A stretch of 64,000 nucleotides of DNA from Clostridiaceae bacterium (GCA_030530095.1 JAUMVO010000009.1:1-64000); one strand, 5' to 3'. Positions 15,560 through 25,423 are shown, counted from the first letter of the stretch. Notes: generated from the sequence alone by a model not told the origin. Program-made: numbers and translations.

Positions 15560-16524
15560 ACAAAAGCTATCAGAACGACCTGCCTTCACAGGAAAGCATA
15601 AGCGACGAAGACCTTAAGCTCATCAACGGCTACTCTCAGAAGGAGCTTACGGCTGATGAGATTTTCACCTTTTCGGTCATACTTTGCGACAACGAAATCG
15701 ACCGCGATTTTGAGCGCTTCACAACCGAGTCGCTGAAAACCCTCGCTGAGCTTTTCGTGGGCAGGACGGCAATCAAAAATCATTCCTGCAATTCCGACGA
15801 CCAGTCGGCAAGAACCTATAAAACCGAGCTTATAACCGACGGCAAAAAGAAGAATTCCTTAGGCGAGCCCTACGTGTACGTCAAGGCGTACTGCTATATG
15901 CCGAGGCTTGAGAAGAACGCGGATTTCATCAAGGAAATTCAGGCGGGTATCAAGAAAGAGGTCAGCATAGGCTGTTCGGTTAAGAGCAGCATCTGCTCGA
16001 TCTGCGGCAACGATTCGAAAAGCGGCGCCTGCCATCATAAGAAGGGCAGAAGCTATAAGGGTAAGCTTTGCTACTTCGAGCTCAGCGAGCCCTGCGACGC
16101 TTACGAGTGGTCGTTTGTCGCGGTTCCCGCACAGAGAAATGCAGGAGTAACCAAAAGCTTCGGATTTATTAAGGAGACCGATATGAACGATATTATCAAT
16201 TCACTTAAAAACGCCGAGGGCGACGTAGCGCTTACCGAAAAGCAGGCGCGCGAAATAGGTGAGTATATTGACACACTTACTCTAAAGGCGCGTGACGGCG
16301 AGGAATACCGCCGTCAGCTTGAAAGCGAAACGGTCAGGCTTTTTGCGCTGAATATGCCCGCGCTTTCGAATGTTTCGAGCGAGAGCATCTGCAAATCGCT
16401 TTGCACCGAGGAGTTAAAACAGCTCAACGTCGCTCTTAAAGAAAAGAAGCAGTCCGCCGAAGCTCCGCAGCTTTATCGCGAAAAGGGCAAGGATACGGAC
16501 GGCAATACACAGTTCAGATTCTGA
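15556..16524 (+). CDS. Prohead protease with scaffold-like C-terminus
   Basis: A 322-residue protein. Residues 35-200 resemble S78-type prohead proteases: a conserved His (H76 in KNHSCN) and a Ser in EWSFVAVPA (S185; S137 in EVSIG is an alternative). Between them lies a Cys/His cluster (C147, C150, C159, H160/H161, C172) that may bind zinc. Residues 205-322 are helical and charged, like a fused scaffold. Such proteases process the capsid assembly. The gene overlaps the portal by four bases and lies 21 bases before the capsid gene, in the standard order. Confidence 0.83.
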   Translation: MNKSYQNDLPSQESISDEDLKLINGYSQKELTADEIFTFSVILCDNEIDRDFERFTTESLKTLAELFVGRTAIKNHSCNSDDQSARTYKTELITDGKKKNSLGEPYVYVKAYCYMPRLEKNADFIKEIQAGIKKEVSIGCSVKSSICSICGNDSKSGACHHKKGRSYKGKLCYFELSEPCDAYEWSFVAVPAQRNAGVTKSFGFIKETDMNDIINSLKNAEGDVALTEKQAREIGEYIDTLTLKARDGEEYRRQLESETVRLFALNMPALSNVSSESICKSLCTEELKQLNVALKEKKQSAEAPQLYREKGKDTDGNTQFRF

Positions 16525-16545
16525 TTTTGAAAGGATGTAATACTT

Positions 16546-17553
16546 ATGGCAATTTATGAAAACATCAGTCTTGACAAGGGACTTTATTCAACCGGCAGGG
16601 GCTTTCTGGCAGAACTTGAAGCCATTGACCCTTCCGAAAACTACAAGGGTACCTCGCTTGAAGGCCTCGACGCATTTGAGCGTCAGCTCAAGCGCTTCAA
16701 CATCAAGGTAAACGGCGCCGACAGCGATATGATTGAGAAGTTTTTCTCAACCTCAAATTCAGCCGCGCTTTTCCCCGAGTACATTTCAAGAGCGGTAAGA
16801 AAGGGCAAGGAATACGCGAACGTTCTTCCCTATATTGTTGCGTCAACCACAAGCATCAACGGTATGGATTACAGGGGCGTAACGTCAATTCCGTCGGAGT
16901 CCGACAAGGCACTCTCACCTGTCAACGAGGGCGCCGCAATTCCCGAGACCAACATTACGCTTCAGGAAAACCTCGTCCATCTTCAGAAGCGCGGCAGAAT
17001 GCTCGTTGCCTCCTACGAGGCAATCCGTTTCCAGAGACTTGACGTGTTTACCGTAATGCTCAAGCAGATAGGCGCATATATCGCAAGACAGCAATTCAAT
17101 GATGCCGTCAGCGTGCTCATCAACGGCGACGGCAACGGCAACCCCGCCGATGTAATCAGTGTTGCGTCGAGCGGCACTCTCGCTTATACCGACCTTGTTG
17201 ACCTCTGGAATACGTTTGAGCCTTATGAAATGACAACCCTCATCGCGTCAGCCGATGCGACCGCCGCAATTCTCTCGATGTCAGAAATGCGCGACGCTGC
17301 GGCAGGTCTTAACTTCCACGCAAGCGGTGACGTCGTAACGCCTCTGGGCGCCAAGCTCATCAAGGCGCCGACAGGAATGAGCGGACGAATCATAGCGCTC
17401 GACAAGAGCTGCGCGCTCGAAATGGTAACTGCGGGCGACGTGCTTACCGAGTACGACAAGCTTATCGACCGTCAGCTTGAAAGAGCCGCAATCACCGAAA
17501 TTGCAGGCTTCTCAAAGATTATCACCGACGCTTCCAAGCTTATGACATTATAA
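16546..17553 (+). CDS. Major capsid protein (HK97 fold)
   Basis: A 335-residue major capsid protein. The region MRDAAAGLNFHASGDVVTPLGAKLIKAP is the typical P/A-domain pattern of HK97-fold capsids, and the central AAIPETNITLQENLVHLQKRGRML region matches E-loop/spine segments. The first 75 residues could serve as a short delta domain cut by the upstream protease. The ribosome binding site is AAAGGATG. Position after the protease and before the connector genes is standard. The gene appears intact. Confidence 0.88.
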   Translation: MAIYENISLDKGLYSTGRGFLAELEAIDPSENYKGTSLEGLDAFERQLKRFNIKVNGADSDMIEKFFSTSNSAALFPEYISRAVRKGKEYANVLPYIVASTTSINGMDYRGVTSIPSESDKALSPVNEGAAIPETNITLQENLVHLQKRGRMLVASYEAIRFQRLDVFTVMLKQIGAYIARQQFNDAVSVLINGDGNGNPADVISVASSGTLAYTDLVDLWNTFEPYEMTTLIASADATAAILSMSEMRDAAAGLNFHASGDVVTPLGAKLIKAPTGMSGRIIALDKSCALEMVTAGDVLTEYDKLIDRQLERAAITEIAGFSKIITDASKLMTL

Positions 17554-17565
17554 ACGGAGGATAAA

Positions 17566-17946
17566 ATGATAGACGTAATCAGCGTTATGCAGCGTGTTAA
17601 GAATTTCGGAGATTTTGATGAGGAACATATCTCCTTCGAAATCGCTCCGGTCATTATGAGCACCTGCCGCGAAATATACGGAAGGCTCAGGGATAAGAAT
17701 TCCGACGGCGACCCGCGTATAGTCAATGCCTGCGTTTATCTGAGCTACTACCGCCTTCTTCTGCGCGCTGTGCTCATGGGCGAAATAACCGAAAGCACCA
17801 AGGCGGGCGATATAACCGTCAGTCAGAGTCCTTCGCTTCGCCTTGAATGGGCGGCGAATATGAGGGACGAGGCCTTACTTGCGGCGTATCCGCTTCTCGA
17901 GGACAGCGACTTCGTTTTTGAGCAGGTGAAGTATGAAGGAGCTTGA
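17566..17946 (+). CDS. Head-tail connector (gp6-like adaptor)
   Basis: A 126-residue, mainly helical protein starting MIDVISVMQRVKNFGDFDEEH. Size, predicted helices and the place directly after the capsid gene match the gp6/gp15-like adaptor that binds the portal. It overlaps the next ORF by 14 bases. The call depends largely on gene order; the family match was not checked. Confidence 0.72.
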   Translation: MIDVISVMQRVKNFGDFDEEHISFEIAPVIMSTCREIYGRLRDKNSDGDPRIVNACVYLSYYRLLLRAVLMGEITESTKAGDITVSQSPSLRLEWAANMRDEALLAAYPLLEDSDFVFEQVKYEGA

Positions 17947-18265
17947 TAAGTTTATTGAAAACTACGGCAGGGACACCTTTGTCACCTATGACGGATGGAC
18001 CTCGCCGCGTTACCGTGCGGTTGTCGAGCCGCTGAGGTACAAAAATAAAATGTATCTGTACGGAAGCTACAACGAGCTGGGACATTATCCCGAATCGTTC
18101 TTTCTTTACATCGGGCCGTCGTACATTAATTTTGACAGTCTCGGTGACGGCGCAATTATCCGTACGGACGACGGCAAGTCCTACCTCATTCATCATTGGG
18201 AAAAGGTGTTTATAAAAGAAAAACCCGTCTATATCTGGGCGGTAATCAAGGAAAGGGTTGAATAG
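17933..18265 (+). CDS. Head closure/connector protein
   Basis: A 110-residue beta-rich protein (FVTYDGWTSPRYRAVVEPL, then SYLIHHWEKVFIKEKPVYIW). In siphophage order, the gene after the adaptor is the head-closure or minor head protein, and the size fits. The ATG at 17933 overlaps the upstream gene. No residue motif proves the assignment. Confidence 0.62.
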   Translation: MKELDKFIENYGRDTFVTYDGWTSPRYRAVVEPLRYKNKMYLYGSYNELGHYPESFFLYIGPSYINFDSLGDGAIIRTDDGKSYLIHHWEKVFIKEKPVYIWAVIKERVE

Positions 18266-18266
18266 C

Positions 18267-18698
18267 TTGAATATTTCGTCAGTGGCGGTTTCGGCCACCA
18301 TAAACTATCTTAAAAGCATACCTGCTCTTTCGCAGAAAACCATTGTTCCCGAGTACGACAGCAACATAACCCCCATCGCAATCAACGACGATCCCGTTAT
18401 TTCCGTCGGGGTAGAGCAGTTCAATGCCGGACCTTCGCTTTATACTCAGAACTCGACAGGCCACACCGTAGGGCAGGGCACAAGAGAGTATAAGCTTAAA
18501 ATGCGCATCCGCTTTTACGTTTCGTTTTCAAACGGAGCGCAGAGGTCGTTTACGGCGGCGGATTATGTTTACACGATGCTGATGAGCTCAAACTACGACT
18601 ATCAGGTGTCCGAAATTATTATGGAGGACGCCGAGTACGACAGCCAGACCGAATCGATACGGCTGACAACTCATTTCACGGTAGAGGGCACATTCTGA
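18267..18698 (+). CDS. Tail-terminator/head-tail joining-like protein
   Basis: A 143-residue protein beginning MNISSVAVSATINYL. The alternating beta pattern (YKLKMRIRFYVSF, SIRLTTHFTVEGTF) and its position fit a tail-terminator protein. I prefer the TTG at 18267, because GGAAAGGG lies 9 bases before it, over the TTG at 18258, which would be too close. It is the last gene of the head module: the major tail protein and tape measure expected next are absent, and a terminator follows. Confidence 0.58.
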   Translation: MNISSVAVSATINYLKSIPALSQKTIVPEYDSNITPIAINDDPVISVGVEQFNAGPSLYTQNSTGHTVGQGTREYKLKMRIRFYVSFSNGAQRSFTAADYVYTMLMSSNYDYQVSEIIMEDAEYDSQTESIRLTTHFTVEGTF

Positions 18699-18728
18699 AC
18701 AGTGCTGCGGCAGGTAAATAAATAAAAG

Positions 18729-18775
18729 GGCGTTCCGTGCGTGACGTTTATTCGTTGCGTGCGGAACGTTTTGTT
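18729..18775 (+). terminator. Terminator of the phage head module
   Basis: CGTTCCG (18731-18737) pairs with CGGAACG (18762-18768), with further inner pairing, followed by TTTTG. It closes the head operon before the glg promoter. Confidence 0.65.
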
Positions 18776-18875
18776 ATATTCTATTATAGGCTCAAATCAG
18801 CGAATTTTGTAACAAAGTGCACAAATTGCTGTAACAAACTTCGGCGTTTTTTTGAACGAAATGGTCAAAAATCAC

Positions 18876-18904
18876 TTGAATTCTTGATATTATAATGATA
18901 AAAT
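18876..18904 (+). promoter_or_regulatory. Promoter of the glycogen operon
   Basis: TTGAAT (18876-18881), 17 bases, TAAAAT (18899-18904), 33 bases upstream of glgB. Confidence 0.7.
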
Positions 18905-18937
18905 ACTTAACGGATTAAAATAAGGTGAGGTATTGTT

Positions 18938-20842
18938 ATGTCAAAGGCGATACACAATGATGCAAAAAAAGAACGTGAGGTTCCGCTCTATCTTTTCCAC
19001 GAGGGCAGCAACTCACATTCATACGAGTACTTCGGCGCTCACCGTAAGGATGAGGATACGGTCGTTTTCCGCGTATGGGCTCCCCACGCGAGAGCCGTCA
19101 GTGTAGCCGGCGAATTCAACGGCTGGGACAACGGCGCAAATCAGATGTACTGTATCGAGAATTCGGGCGGCGTCTGGGAATGCGAGATAAAGGGCGTCAA
19201 GCAGTATGATGCGTACAAGTACGCCGTCACCGCGCAGGACGGCAGAGTGCTTATGAAGAGCGACCCCTACGGCGTCCATATGGAAACCCGTCCGGGCAAC
19301 GCCACCAAGTTCTACGAGCTTGACGGCTGCTATAAGTGGCACGACGAAAAGTGGCAGCAGAAGCATTCCAAAAAGAATATCTACAATTCTCCGGTTAATA
19401 TTTACGAGGTGCACGCAGGCTCGTGGAAGCAGCATGCGGACGGAAACTTCTATTCCTACCGCGACCTTGCAAACGAGCTTGTGCCCTATGTCAAGGATAT
19501 GGGCTACACTCATATTGAATTTATGCCGCTGACGGAATATCCCTTCGACGGCAGCTGGGGTTATCAGGTTACGGGCTATTTCTCCGCAACCTCGCGTTAC
19601 GGCACTCCCGCCGATCTGATGTATCTTATTGACAAGTGCCATCAGGCGGGCATAGGCGTTATACTCGACTGGGTTCCCGCGCATTTCCCGAAGGACGCCA
19701 ACGGACTTTACGAATTTGACGGCGAGCCGCTGTACGAATACGCCGACCCGAGGAAGGGCGAGCATTACGGCTGGGGCACCAGAGTCTTTGACTACGGCAG
19801 AAACGAGGTACGCTCGTTCTTAATGTCGAGCGCGACGTTCTGGCTGTCGCAGTACCATATCGACGGCATTCGTATCGACGCCGTCGCTTCGATGCTCTAT
19901 CTCAACTACGACCGCAAGGACGGCGAGTGGGTTGCCAACAAGAACGGCGGCAGCGAGCATCTTGAGGCAGTTGAATTTTTGCAGAAGCTCAACGAAAACG
20001 TTTTCGCCGAGTTCCCGAACGCCATGATGATAGCCGAGGAGAGCACGGCGTGGCCTATGGTTTCCAAACCCGTATTTATGGGCGGCTTAGGCTTCAACTT
20101 CAAGTGGAACATGGGCTGGATGAACGACATACTCAAGTACTTCAGCCTTGACGGATATTTTAGAAAGTTTAATCACGACCTGATTACCTTCTCGATGTTC
20201 TACGCGTTTTCCGAGAATTTCGTGCTTCCCATCTCGCACGACGAGGTCGTTCACGGCAAGTGCTCGCTTATTAACAAGATGCCCGGCTCCTATGAGGAGA
20301 AGTTTGCGTCGGTAAGAGCGTTCTTGGGCTATATGATGGCGCACCCCGGCAAGAAGCTTACGTTCATGGGCTGCGAGTTCGGTCAGTTCATCGAGTGGGA
20401 CTACAAGAAGGGACTTGACTGGCTGCTGCTCGACTTCGACAAGCACTGTCAGCTTCAGAATTACGTCAAGAACTTAAACGAGTTCTACAAGTCGAATTCC
20501 CCGTTCTGGGAGGTTGACTATTCATGGGACGGCTTCGAGTGGATTTCCTCGGACGACAGCGACAACTCGGTAATCGCGTTTCGGCGTATGGACGAAAAGG
20601 GCAAGGAAATTATAGTTGTCTGCAACTTCACTACGGGCGAACGCCTTGACTACAGAATAGGCGTTCCGAAGAAGGGCAACTATCAGATAGTTTTCAATTC
20701 CGACGACCTGCTTTACGGCGGCGAGGGCAGAGGCAACAGGTATAAAATTCCGACCGAGAGCATAAATATGCACGGTTTCGAGCAGAGTATCAGCCTCGGA
20801 CTTCCCCCGATGTCAACCATCTATATCAAACGCACAAGATAA
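18938..20842 (+). CDS. glgB: 1,4-alpha-glucan branching enzyme
   Basis: A 634-residue GH13 branching enzyme that makes alpha-1,6 branches in glycogen. An N-terminal CBM48 domain ([20 protein letters not shown]) comes first. The GH13 barrel shows [17 protein letters not shown], the nucleophile Asp in [12 protein letters not shown], the acid Glu in IAEESTAWP and the third Asp in SHDEVVHGK. The end is a beta-sandwich domain. The length is typical. It is the first gene of the glg operon, with a promoter upstream and glgC 35 bases downstream. Confidence 0.96.
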   Translation: MSKAIHNDAKKEREVPLYLFHEGSNSHSYEYFGAHRKDEDTVVFRVWAPHARAVSVAGEFNGWDNGANQMYCIENSGGVWECEIKGVKQYDAYKYAVTAQDGRVLMKSDPYGVHMETRPGNATKFYELDGCYKWHDEKWQQKHSKKNIYNSPVNIYEVHAGSWKQHADGNFYSYRDLANELVPYVKDMGYTHIEFMPLTEYPFDGSWGYQVTGYFSATSRYGTPADLMYLIDKCHQAGIGVILDWVPAHFPKDANGLYEFDGEPLYEYADPRKGEHYGWGTRVFDYGRNEVRSFLMSSATFWLSQYHIDGIRIDAVASMLYLNYDRKDGEWVANKNGGSEHLEAVEFLQKLNENVFAEFPNAMMIAEESTAWPMVSKPVFMGGLGFNFKWNMGWMNDILKYFSLDGYFRKFNHDLITFSMFYAFSENFVLPISHDEVVHGKCSLINKMPGSYEEKFASVRAFLGYMMAHPGKKLTFMGCEFGQFIEWDYKKGLDWLLLDFDKHCQLQNYVKNLNEFYKSNSPFWEVDYSWDGFEWISSDDSDNSVIAFRRMDEKGKEIIVVCNFTTGERLDYRIGVPKKGNYQIVFNSDDLLYGGEGRGNRYKIPTESINMHGFEQSISLGLPPMSTIYIKRTR

Positions 20843-20877
20843 GCAAATAATTATTTTCATATACAGGAGGGCTTTTT

Positions 20878-22092
20878 ATGGCACGCAAAATGGAATGTAT
20901 TGCGATGCTCCTCGCGGGCGGTCAGGGCTCAAGGCTCGGCGTGCTGACGAAGAATATCGCTAAACCTGCGGTTCCTTACGGAGGTAAGTACAGAATTATC
21001 GACTTTCCTCTGTCAAACTGCGTTAATTCGGGTATCTCAACCGTTGGTATCCTCACGCAGTATCAGCCGCTTGAATTAAACGACTATATCGGCAACGGTC
21101 AGGCATGGGACCTTGACAGGGAGAACGGCGGAGTTCACATGCTCTCGCCCTATCAGCAGATAAAGGGAATGGAATGGTACAAGGGCACCGCAAACGCCAT
21201 CTATCAGAATATTCACTTTATCGACCGTTACAATCCCGAGTATGTAGCCGTCCTTTCGGGCGACCACATCTATAAGATGGATTACAACAAGATGCTTGAA
21301 TATCACAAGGCGAACAACGCCGCGTGTACGATAGCCATGCTGGAGGTGCCGTGGGAGGAGGCCAGCCGTTTCGGCCTTATGGTGCTCAACGATGACAACT
21401 CGATAGCAAGCTTCGAGGAGAAGCCGAAGAATCCTTCTTCAAATAAGGCTTCAATGGGCGTTTATATCTTCACGTGGTCAAAGCTTCGTCAGTATCTTAT
21501 CGACGATGAGAACAATCCCGACTCGTCAAACGACTTCGGTCACGACGTAATTCCCGCCATGCATTCTGCGGGCGAGAGAATGTTCGCGTATCTGTTTGAC
21601 GGCTACTGGAAGGACGTCGGAACAATTGATTCCCTCTGGGAAGCGAACCTCGACCTTCTCAATCCGAAAATCGACCTCGATCTGTCCGACAAATCGTGGC
21701 TTATCTATTCCAAGACTCCCATAGCTCCTCCGCAGTACGTTGCGGCGACTGCCGACGTGCAGAATTCAATGGTAGCCGAGGGCTCGAGAGTTTTCGGTGA
21801 GCTGGAGTATTCGATACTCTTCCACAATGTAACCGTCGAGGAGGGCGCCAAGGTGCGCTACTCGATAGTAATGCCCGGCGCAAAAATCAAGGCGGGCGCT
21901 GACGTTGAATACGCAATTATTGCCGAGAACGCCGTTATTGAAAAGGGCGCGAAGGTCGGCAAACGTCCCGAGGACGTTACGGACCGCGAGCAGTGGGGCG
22001 TAGCCGTTGTCGGTGCGGGAATCACCGTAGGCGAGGGCGCTTCGGTTGCACCCAAGGCCATGATTGACGAAGACGTAAAGGGGGTAAAATAA
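20878..22092 (+). CDS. glgC: Glucose-1-phosphate adenylyltransferase, catalytic subunit
   Basis: A 404-residue enzyme making ADP-glucose from glucose-1-phosphate and ATP, the committed step of glycogen synthesis. The nucleotidyltransferase motif [13 protein letters not shown] is intact, followed by [19 protein letters not shown] and the catalytic-site segment [10 protein letters not shown]. Left-handed beta-helix repeats occupy the C-terminus (hexapeptides such as [18 protein letters not shown]). It is followed after one base by the regulatory paralogue glgD, as in other Firmicutes that use a GlgC/GlgD complex. Confidence 0.96.
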   Translation: MARKMECIAMLLAGGQGSRLGVLTKNIAKPAVPYGGKYRIIDFPLSNCVNSGISTVGILTQYQPLELNDYIGNGQAWDLDRENGGVHMLSPYQQIKGMEWYKGTANAIYQNIHFIDRYNPEYVAVLSGDHIYKMDYNKMLEYHKANNAACTIAMLEVPWEEASRFGLMVLNDDNSIASFEEKPKNPSSNKASMGVYIFTWSKLRQYLIDDENNPDSSNDFGHDVIPAMHSAGERMFAYLFDGYWKDVGTIDSLWEANLDLLNPKIDLDLSDKSWLIYSKTPIAPPQYVAATADVQNSMVAEGSRVFGELEYSILFHNVTVEEGAKVRYSIVMPGAKIKAGADVEYAIIAENAVIEKGAKVGKRPEDVTDREQWGVAVVGAGITVGEGASVAPKAMIDEDVKGVK

Positions 22093-22093
22093 G

Positions 22094-23209
22094 ATGATTG
22101 GTAAAAATATAGTCGGCATTATCTTTTCAAATGCCTATGATGAATGCATCCCCGAGCTTACGGGCATCCGTACCATGGGCTCAATCCCGTTTGCGTGCAG
22201 ATACAGACTTATCGACTTTGCGCTTTCAAATATGGTTAACGCAGGTGTTGAAAATATAGGTCTTATTACAAAGGCTAATTATCAGTCGCTTATGGACCAT
22301 ATCGGTACGGGCAAGCCTTGGGACCTTTCGAGAAAGACGGGCGGACTTTTCCTTCTGCCTCCGTTCTCAACCGCGGAGCAGGGCTCAAACTCCGATAAAA
22401 TGGCAGCGCTCAAGGGCGTAATGGGCTTTATCAGCCGTTCAAAGCAGGAATACGTTCTGCTTTCGGACTGCAACAGCGTTTTCAATATTGATATTGACAA
22501 GCTTACCGATTTCCACACAGACAAGAATTCGGACATCACGATAGTTTACAAGAACGGCGTTGCGCCTTCGCTTAAGGACACGGTTGTTATGGACGTCAAT
22601 CCCGACGGTAAAATCTCAAAGATTTCCGTAACACCTTCTGCTCAGGGCACCGTAAACTATTCGCTTAATCTTATTCTTATGAAGAAGTCCCTGCTTGAAA
22701 GACTTATGAATGAAGCTATCAGCTCGGGCTATACGGACTTTGAGGCGGATATACTCAGAGGCAGTGTCGGCAAGCTCAATATGTACGCTTATGAGGCTGA
22801 GGGCTTCTCGGTTACAATCGATTCGCTCAACTCGTATTTCAAGGCGAATATGGAGCTCCTCGACATCAACAACAGCGATTGCATATTCAATCCCGAAAGA
22901 CCGATTTACACCAAAATCCGCGACGATATGCCCGCAACCTACGGACTGTCGAGCGTTGTCAAGAATTCGCTTATCGCCAACGGCTGTATCATTGAGGGCG
23001 ATGTTGAGAATTCAATCATCTTCCGCGGCGTACGTATCGAAAAGGGTGCAGTTGTAAAGAATTCGATTATTATGCACGAGAGCTTTGTAGCTTCGGGCAC
23101 AACGCTCAACTACACAATTATCGACAAGAACGCCGTTATCACGCCTAACAAGACGCTTTCGGGCGCTGAGAATTACCCGATTTATGTCGGAAAGGGAATC
23201 GTGATTTAA
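22094..23209 (+). CDS. glgD: Glucose-1-phosphate adenylyltransferase subunit GlgD
   Basis: A 371-residue paralogue of GlgC. The overall fold is kept (PFACRYRLIDFALSNMVNAG, then C-terminal hexapeptide repeats), but the ATP-binding glycine-rich loop is replaced by FSNAYDECIPELTG and the SGDHIYKMD segment by LSDCNSVFNID. It is therefore probably non-catalytic, acting as a modulating subunit of GlgC as described for Bacillus and Ruminococcus-type enzymes. Its stop overlaps the start of the next gene by one base. Confidence 0.94.
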   Translation: MIGKNIVGIIFSNAYDECIPELTGIRTMGSIPFACRYRLIDFALSNMVNAGVENIGLITKANYQSLMDHIGTGKPWDLSRKTGGLFLLPPFSTAEQGSNSDKMAALKGVMGFISRSKQEYVLLSDCNSVFNIDIDKLTDFHTDKNSDITIVYKNGVAPSLKDTVVMDVNPDGKISKISVTPSAQGTVNYSLNLILMKKSLLERLMNEAISSGYTDFEADILRGSVGKLNMYAYEAEGFSVTIDSLNSYFKANMELLDINNSDCIFNPERPIYTKIRDDMPATYGLSSVVKNSLIANGCIIEGDVENSIIFRGVRIEKGAVVKNSIIMHESFVASGTTLNYTIIDKNAVITPNKTLSGAENYPIYVGKGIVI

Positions 23210-23727
23210 TGGACACCCGTTGCGAAATATGCGGCTGCCTTACCGAAGAGGAGCAGCTGACCGATTTTGAACTGGCGGGCGAAAGCTTTAAGGTTTGCAC
23301 TTACTGTAAAAAGGGCCTTGAAGCAATCGCCGAAAATCCCGACAAAAGCAGCGAACAGGCGGTGAATATGTTCTCTATGGAGAATTCCCACCGCTCCGTG
23401 CGCGCTCAAAAGGCTATGGGCAGGTATTTTGCCTCACTGGGCGTTTCGGGCAATCCCGTAAAGCCTGCGGGCACCGCTGCGCCTGCACCTTCAGTAAAGA
23501 GTGCAGCCCCTGCGGCGGGCGACGAAATAAAAGAACTCAGCGAACGGCTCACTCAACTTGAAAATAAGGTTGAGCGTTTCAGAAAGAGATATTATATTTC
23601 CAAGGCGCTGGGTATTGCGATACCCGTTCTGCTTATCGTCATAGCGTTTATCGTTATGGTCGCTTCGGGCGCTCTGGAAAATATAGCAAACTATTACGAT
23701 ACGATTATGGACTACGCCAATATGTAG
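23209..23727 (+). CDS. Zinc-ribbon/coiled-coil membrane protein of unknown function in the glg operon
   Basis: A 172-residue protein of unknown family. Residues 5-8 (CEIC) and about 33-36 (CTYC) form a likely zinc ribbon. A low-complexity Ala/Pro/Lys linker follows (about 80-105), then a short coiled coil (EIKELSERLTQLENKVERF, about 108-127) and one membrane helix (ISKALGIAIPVLLIVIAFIV, about 132-155). The N-terminus is probably cytosolic. It overlaps glgD by one base and precedes glgA by 15 bases, so it is part of the glycogen operon. A scaffold or membrane tether for glycogen enzymes is only a guess. Confidence 0.72.
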   Translation: MDTRCEICGCLTEEEQLTDFELAGESFKVCTYCKKGLEAIAENPDKSSEQAVNMFSMENSHRSVRAQKAMGRYFASLGVSGNPVKPAGTAAPAPSVKSAAPAAGDEIKELSERLTQLENKVERFRKRYYISKALGIAIPVLLIVIAFIVMVASGALENIANYYDTIMDYANM

Positions 23728-23742
23728 CAAAGGAGGAACCTT

Positions 23743-25167
23743 ATGAAGGTTTTATATGTATCAAGCGAAGCATTACCCTATATGGCTTCCGGCGGACTCG
23801 GAGACGTCGCGGGCAGTCTGCCCGCAGCGCTGCGTAAACGCCTTATCGGCTGCCGCGTTGTAATGCCTCTGTACGACGGCATAAAGCAGGAACTTAAGGA
23901 CACCATGACCTTTATCACAAGCTTTACCGTACCCGTAGCCTGGAGAAGGCAGTATTGCGGCGTTTTTGAGGCAAAGCACAACGGAGTCATCTATTACTTT
24001 ATTGACAATCAGTACTACTTCAAGAGAGACGGCATCTACGGCTATTACGACGATGCCGAGCGTTTCGCGTTTTTCTCGAGAGCTGTGCTTGAAATGATAC
24101 CCTATATTGACTTCAAACCCGACATCATTCACTGCAACGACTGGCAGTCTGCGATGGTGCCCGTTTATTACAGCACAATGTATGCACAGGCGCCGGGTTT
24201 TGAAAACATCAAGACCGTTTTCACCATTCATAACATTCAGTATCAGGGGACCTACGGCAAGGAGCTTATTCCCGAGGTTCTCGGCATACCCGGTGGTGCG
24301 TCGCACATAGTCGAGTATAACGGCGACGTCAACTTCATGAAGGGCGCAATCGAAGCGGCAAACCGCGTCACGACGGTCAGCCCGTCATACGCTAACGAAA
24401 TTATGGACCCGTGGTATTCGCACGGTCTTGACGGTATTCTTAACGAAAGAAGCTGGAAGCTTTCGGGCATACTCAACGGTATTGATACCGCGCTTTACGA
24501 CCCCGAAACCGACAAGGATATCTTCTTCAACTACTCAGCCGAAGACTTTAAGGCGAAGGCTAAGAATAAGAAGGCTCTGCAGGAGCTTATGGGACTTCCG
24601 CAGAAGGCGGACACCCCGCTTATCGGTATGGTTTCAAGACTTGTTTCGCATAAGGGCTTCGACCTCGTAAAGGCGGTTATGGAGGAGCTTGTTCAGACCA
24701 CGGACGTTCAGATAGTGCTTCTCGGTTCGGGCGACTGGCAGTATGAGGAATACTTCAAGGAAATGGCGGCAAGATATCCGCAACAGGTTGCAATCCGTCT
24801 CGGCTTTGTTCCCGAGCTTTCCAAGAAGATTTATGCGGGCAGCGATATGTTCCTTATGCCCTCCAAGGCTGAACCCTGCGGTCTGTCGCAGATGATAGCT
24901 CTTCGCTACGGTTCGATTCCGATAGTACGCGAAACCGGCGGTCTGCGCGACTCAATTCACGACTCGCAGGACGGTGAGGGCAACGGCTTTACCTTTGCCA
25001 ACTACAACGCTCACGAAATGCTCTACACAATCCGCAGAGCCATCGAGGGCTATCAGAATAAGAAGGGCTGGAAAATCCTCGTCAAGCGCGCTATGGAATG
25101 CGATAATTCCTGGGGCAAATCGGCTAATGAGTACATCAAGCTCTACAACGCTCTTCTTAAGGAATAA
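23743..25167 (+). CDS. glgA: Glycogen synthase (ADP-glucose)
   Basis: A 474-residue GT5 enzyme that elongates alpha-1,4-glucan from ADP-glucose. The N-terminal Rossmann domain starts KVLYVSSEALPYMASGGLGDV with the GGLGDV donor loop, and the catalytic C-terminal domain has MVSRLVSHKGFDL and PSKAEPCGLSQMIALRYGSIP with the conserved Glu. The length is normal. AAAGGAGG precedes the ATG. A strong terminator closes the operon. Confidence 0.96.
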   Translation: MKVLYVSSEALPYMASGGLGDVAGSLPAALRKRLIGCRVVMPLYDGIKQELKDTMTFITSFTVPVAWRRQYCGVFEAKHNGVIYYFIDNQYYFKRDGIYGYYDDAERFAFFSRAVLEMIPYIDFKPDIIHCNDWQSAMVPVYYSTMYAQAPGFENIKTVFTIHNIQYQGTYGKELIPEVLGIPGGASHIVEYNGDVNFMKGAIEAANRVTTVSPSYANEIMDPWYSHGLDGILNERSWKLSGILNGIDTALYDPETDKDIFFNYSAEDFKAKAKNKKALQELMGLPQKADTPLIGMVSRLVSHKGFDLVKAVMEELVQTTDVQIVLLGSGDWQYEEYFKEMAARYPQQVAIRLGFVPELSKKIYAGSDMFLMPSKAEPCGLSQMIALRYGSIPIVRETGGLRDSIHDSQDGEGNGFTFANYNAHEMLYTIRRAIEGYQNKKGWKILVKRAMECDNSWGKSANEYIKLYNALLKE

Positions 25168-25185
25168 AACGGTATCACACATCAA

Positions 25186-25214
25186 CGGGCGGCTTTTCAG
25201 CCGCCCGCTTTTTT
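25186..25214 (+). terminator. Terminator of the glycogen operon
   Basis: CGGGCGGCT (25186-25194) pairs with AGCCGCCCG (25199-25207) around TTTC, followed by a T-run. Confidence 0.92.
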
Positions 25215-25221
25215 GCTTAAT

Positions 25222-25359
25222 AAATCGGAGTTTATCGAGGTCTTCGACCTCGAAGTGAAATTCTTGCTTCGCAAGAGTGAAATTGCCTTTCGGCAGTGAA
25301 ATTCGTCATTCGGACGAGTAAAATTTGCCTTCGGCAAGTTGTGGGGAAGCTTCGCTTCC
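25222..25359. repeat. Tandem UUCG-like hairpin array with AGTGAAATT spacers
   Basis: Small hairpins of different stem sequence but similar TTC/TTCG-type loops follow each other: a hairpin at about 25236-25252, CTTGC-TTC-GCAAG (25263-25275), GCC-TTTC-GGC (25285-25294), CGTC-ATTCG-GACG (25304-25316), TTGCC-TTC-GGCAA (25325-25337) and GGAAGC-TTC-GCTTCC (about 25344). Four spacers read AGTGAAATT or AGTAAAATT at 25254, 25276, 25295 and 25317. Stems vary while loops and spacers are kept. Non-coding. Confidence 0.8.
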
Positions 25360-25398
25360 GAACATTTTATAATACTTTCGGCGTAAATATCAATAAGC

Positions 25399-25423
25399 GT
25401 AGGGGCGATTCACGAATCGCCCG
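25399..25423. repeat. Dispersed palindromic repeat, copy 2
   Basis: Identical over 25 bases to 7938-7962 (inverted halves GGGCGATTC and GAATCGCCC). Here it is followed by a run of six T, so this copy could also serve as a terminator. Confidence 0.8.

Noticed and set aside
18258..18266. TTG at 18258 as the start of the last head-module gene
   Set aside because: The purine-rich ribosome site directly touches it; the TTG at 18267 has a normal distance.
19019..19765. A 248-residue minus-strand ORF opposite glgB
   Set aside because: It is antisense to a clearly coding GH13 gene, and its composition reflects the opposite strand's codon use.
25222..25359. CRISPR array
   Set aside because: The spacers are the conserved part and are only nine bases; the variable parts are self-complementary hairpins, not 30-base spacers, and no cas genes are present.
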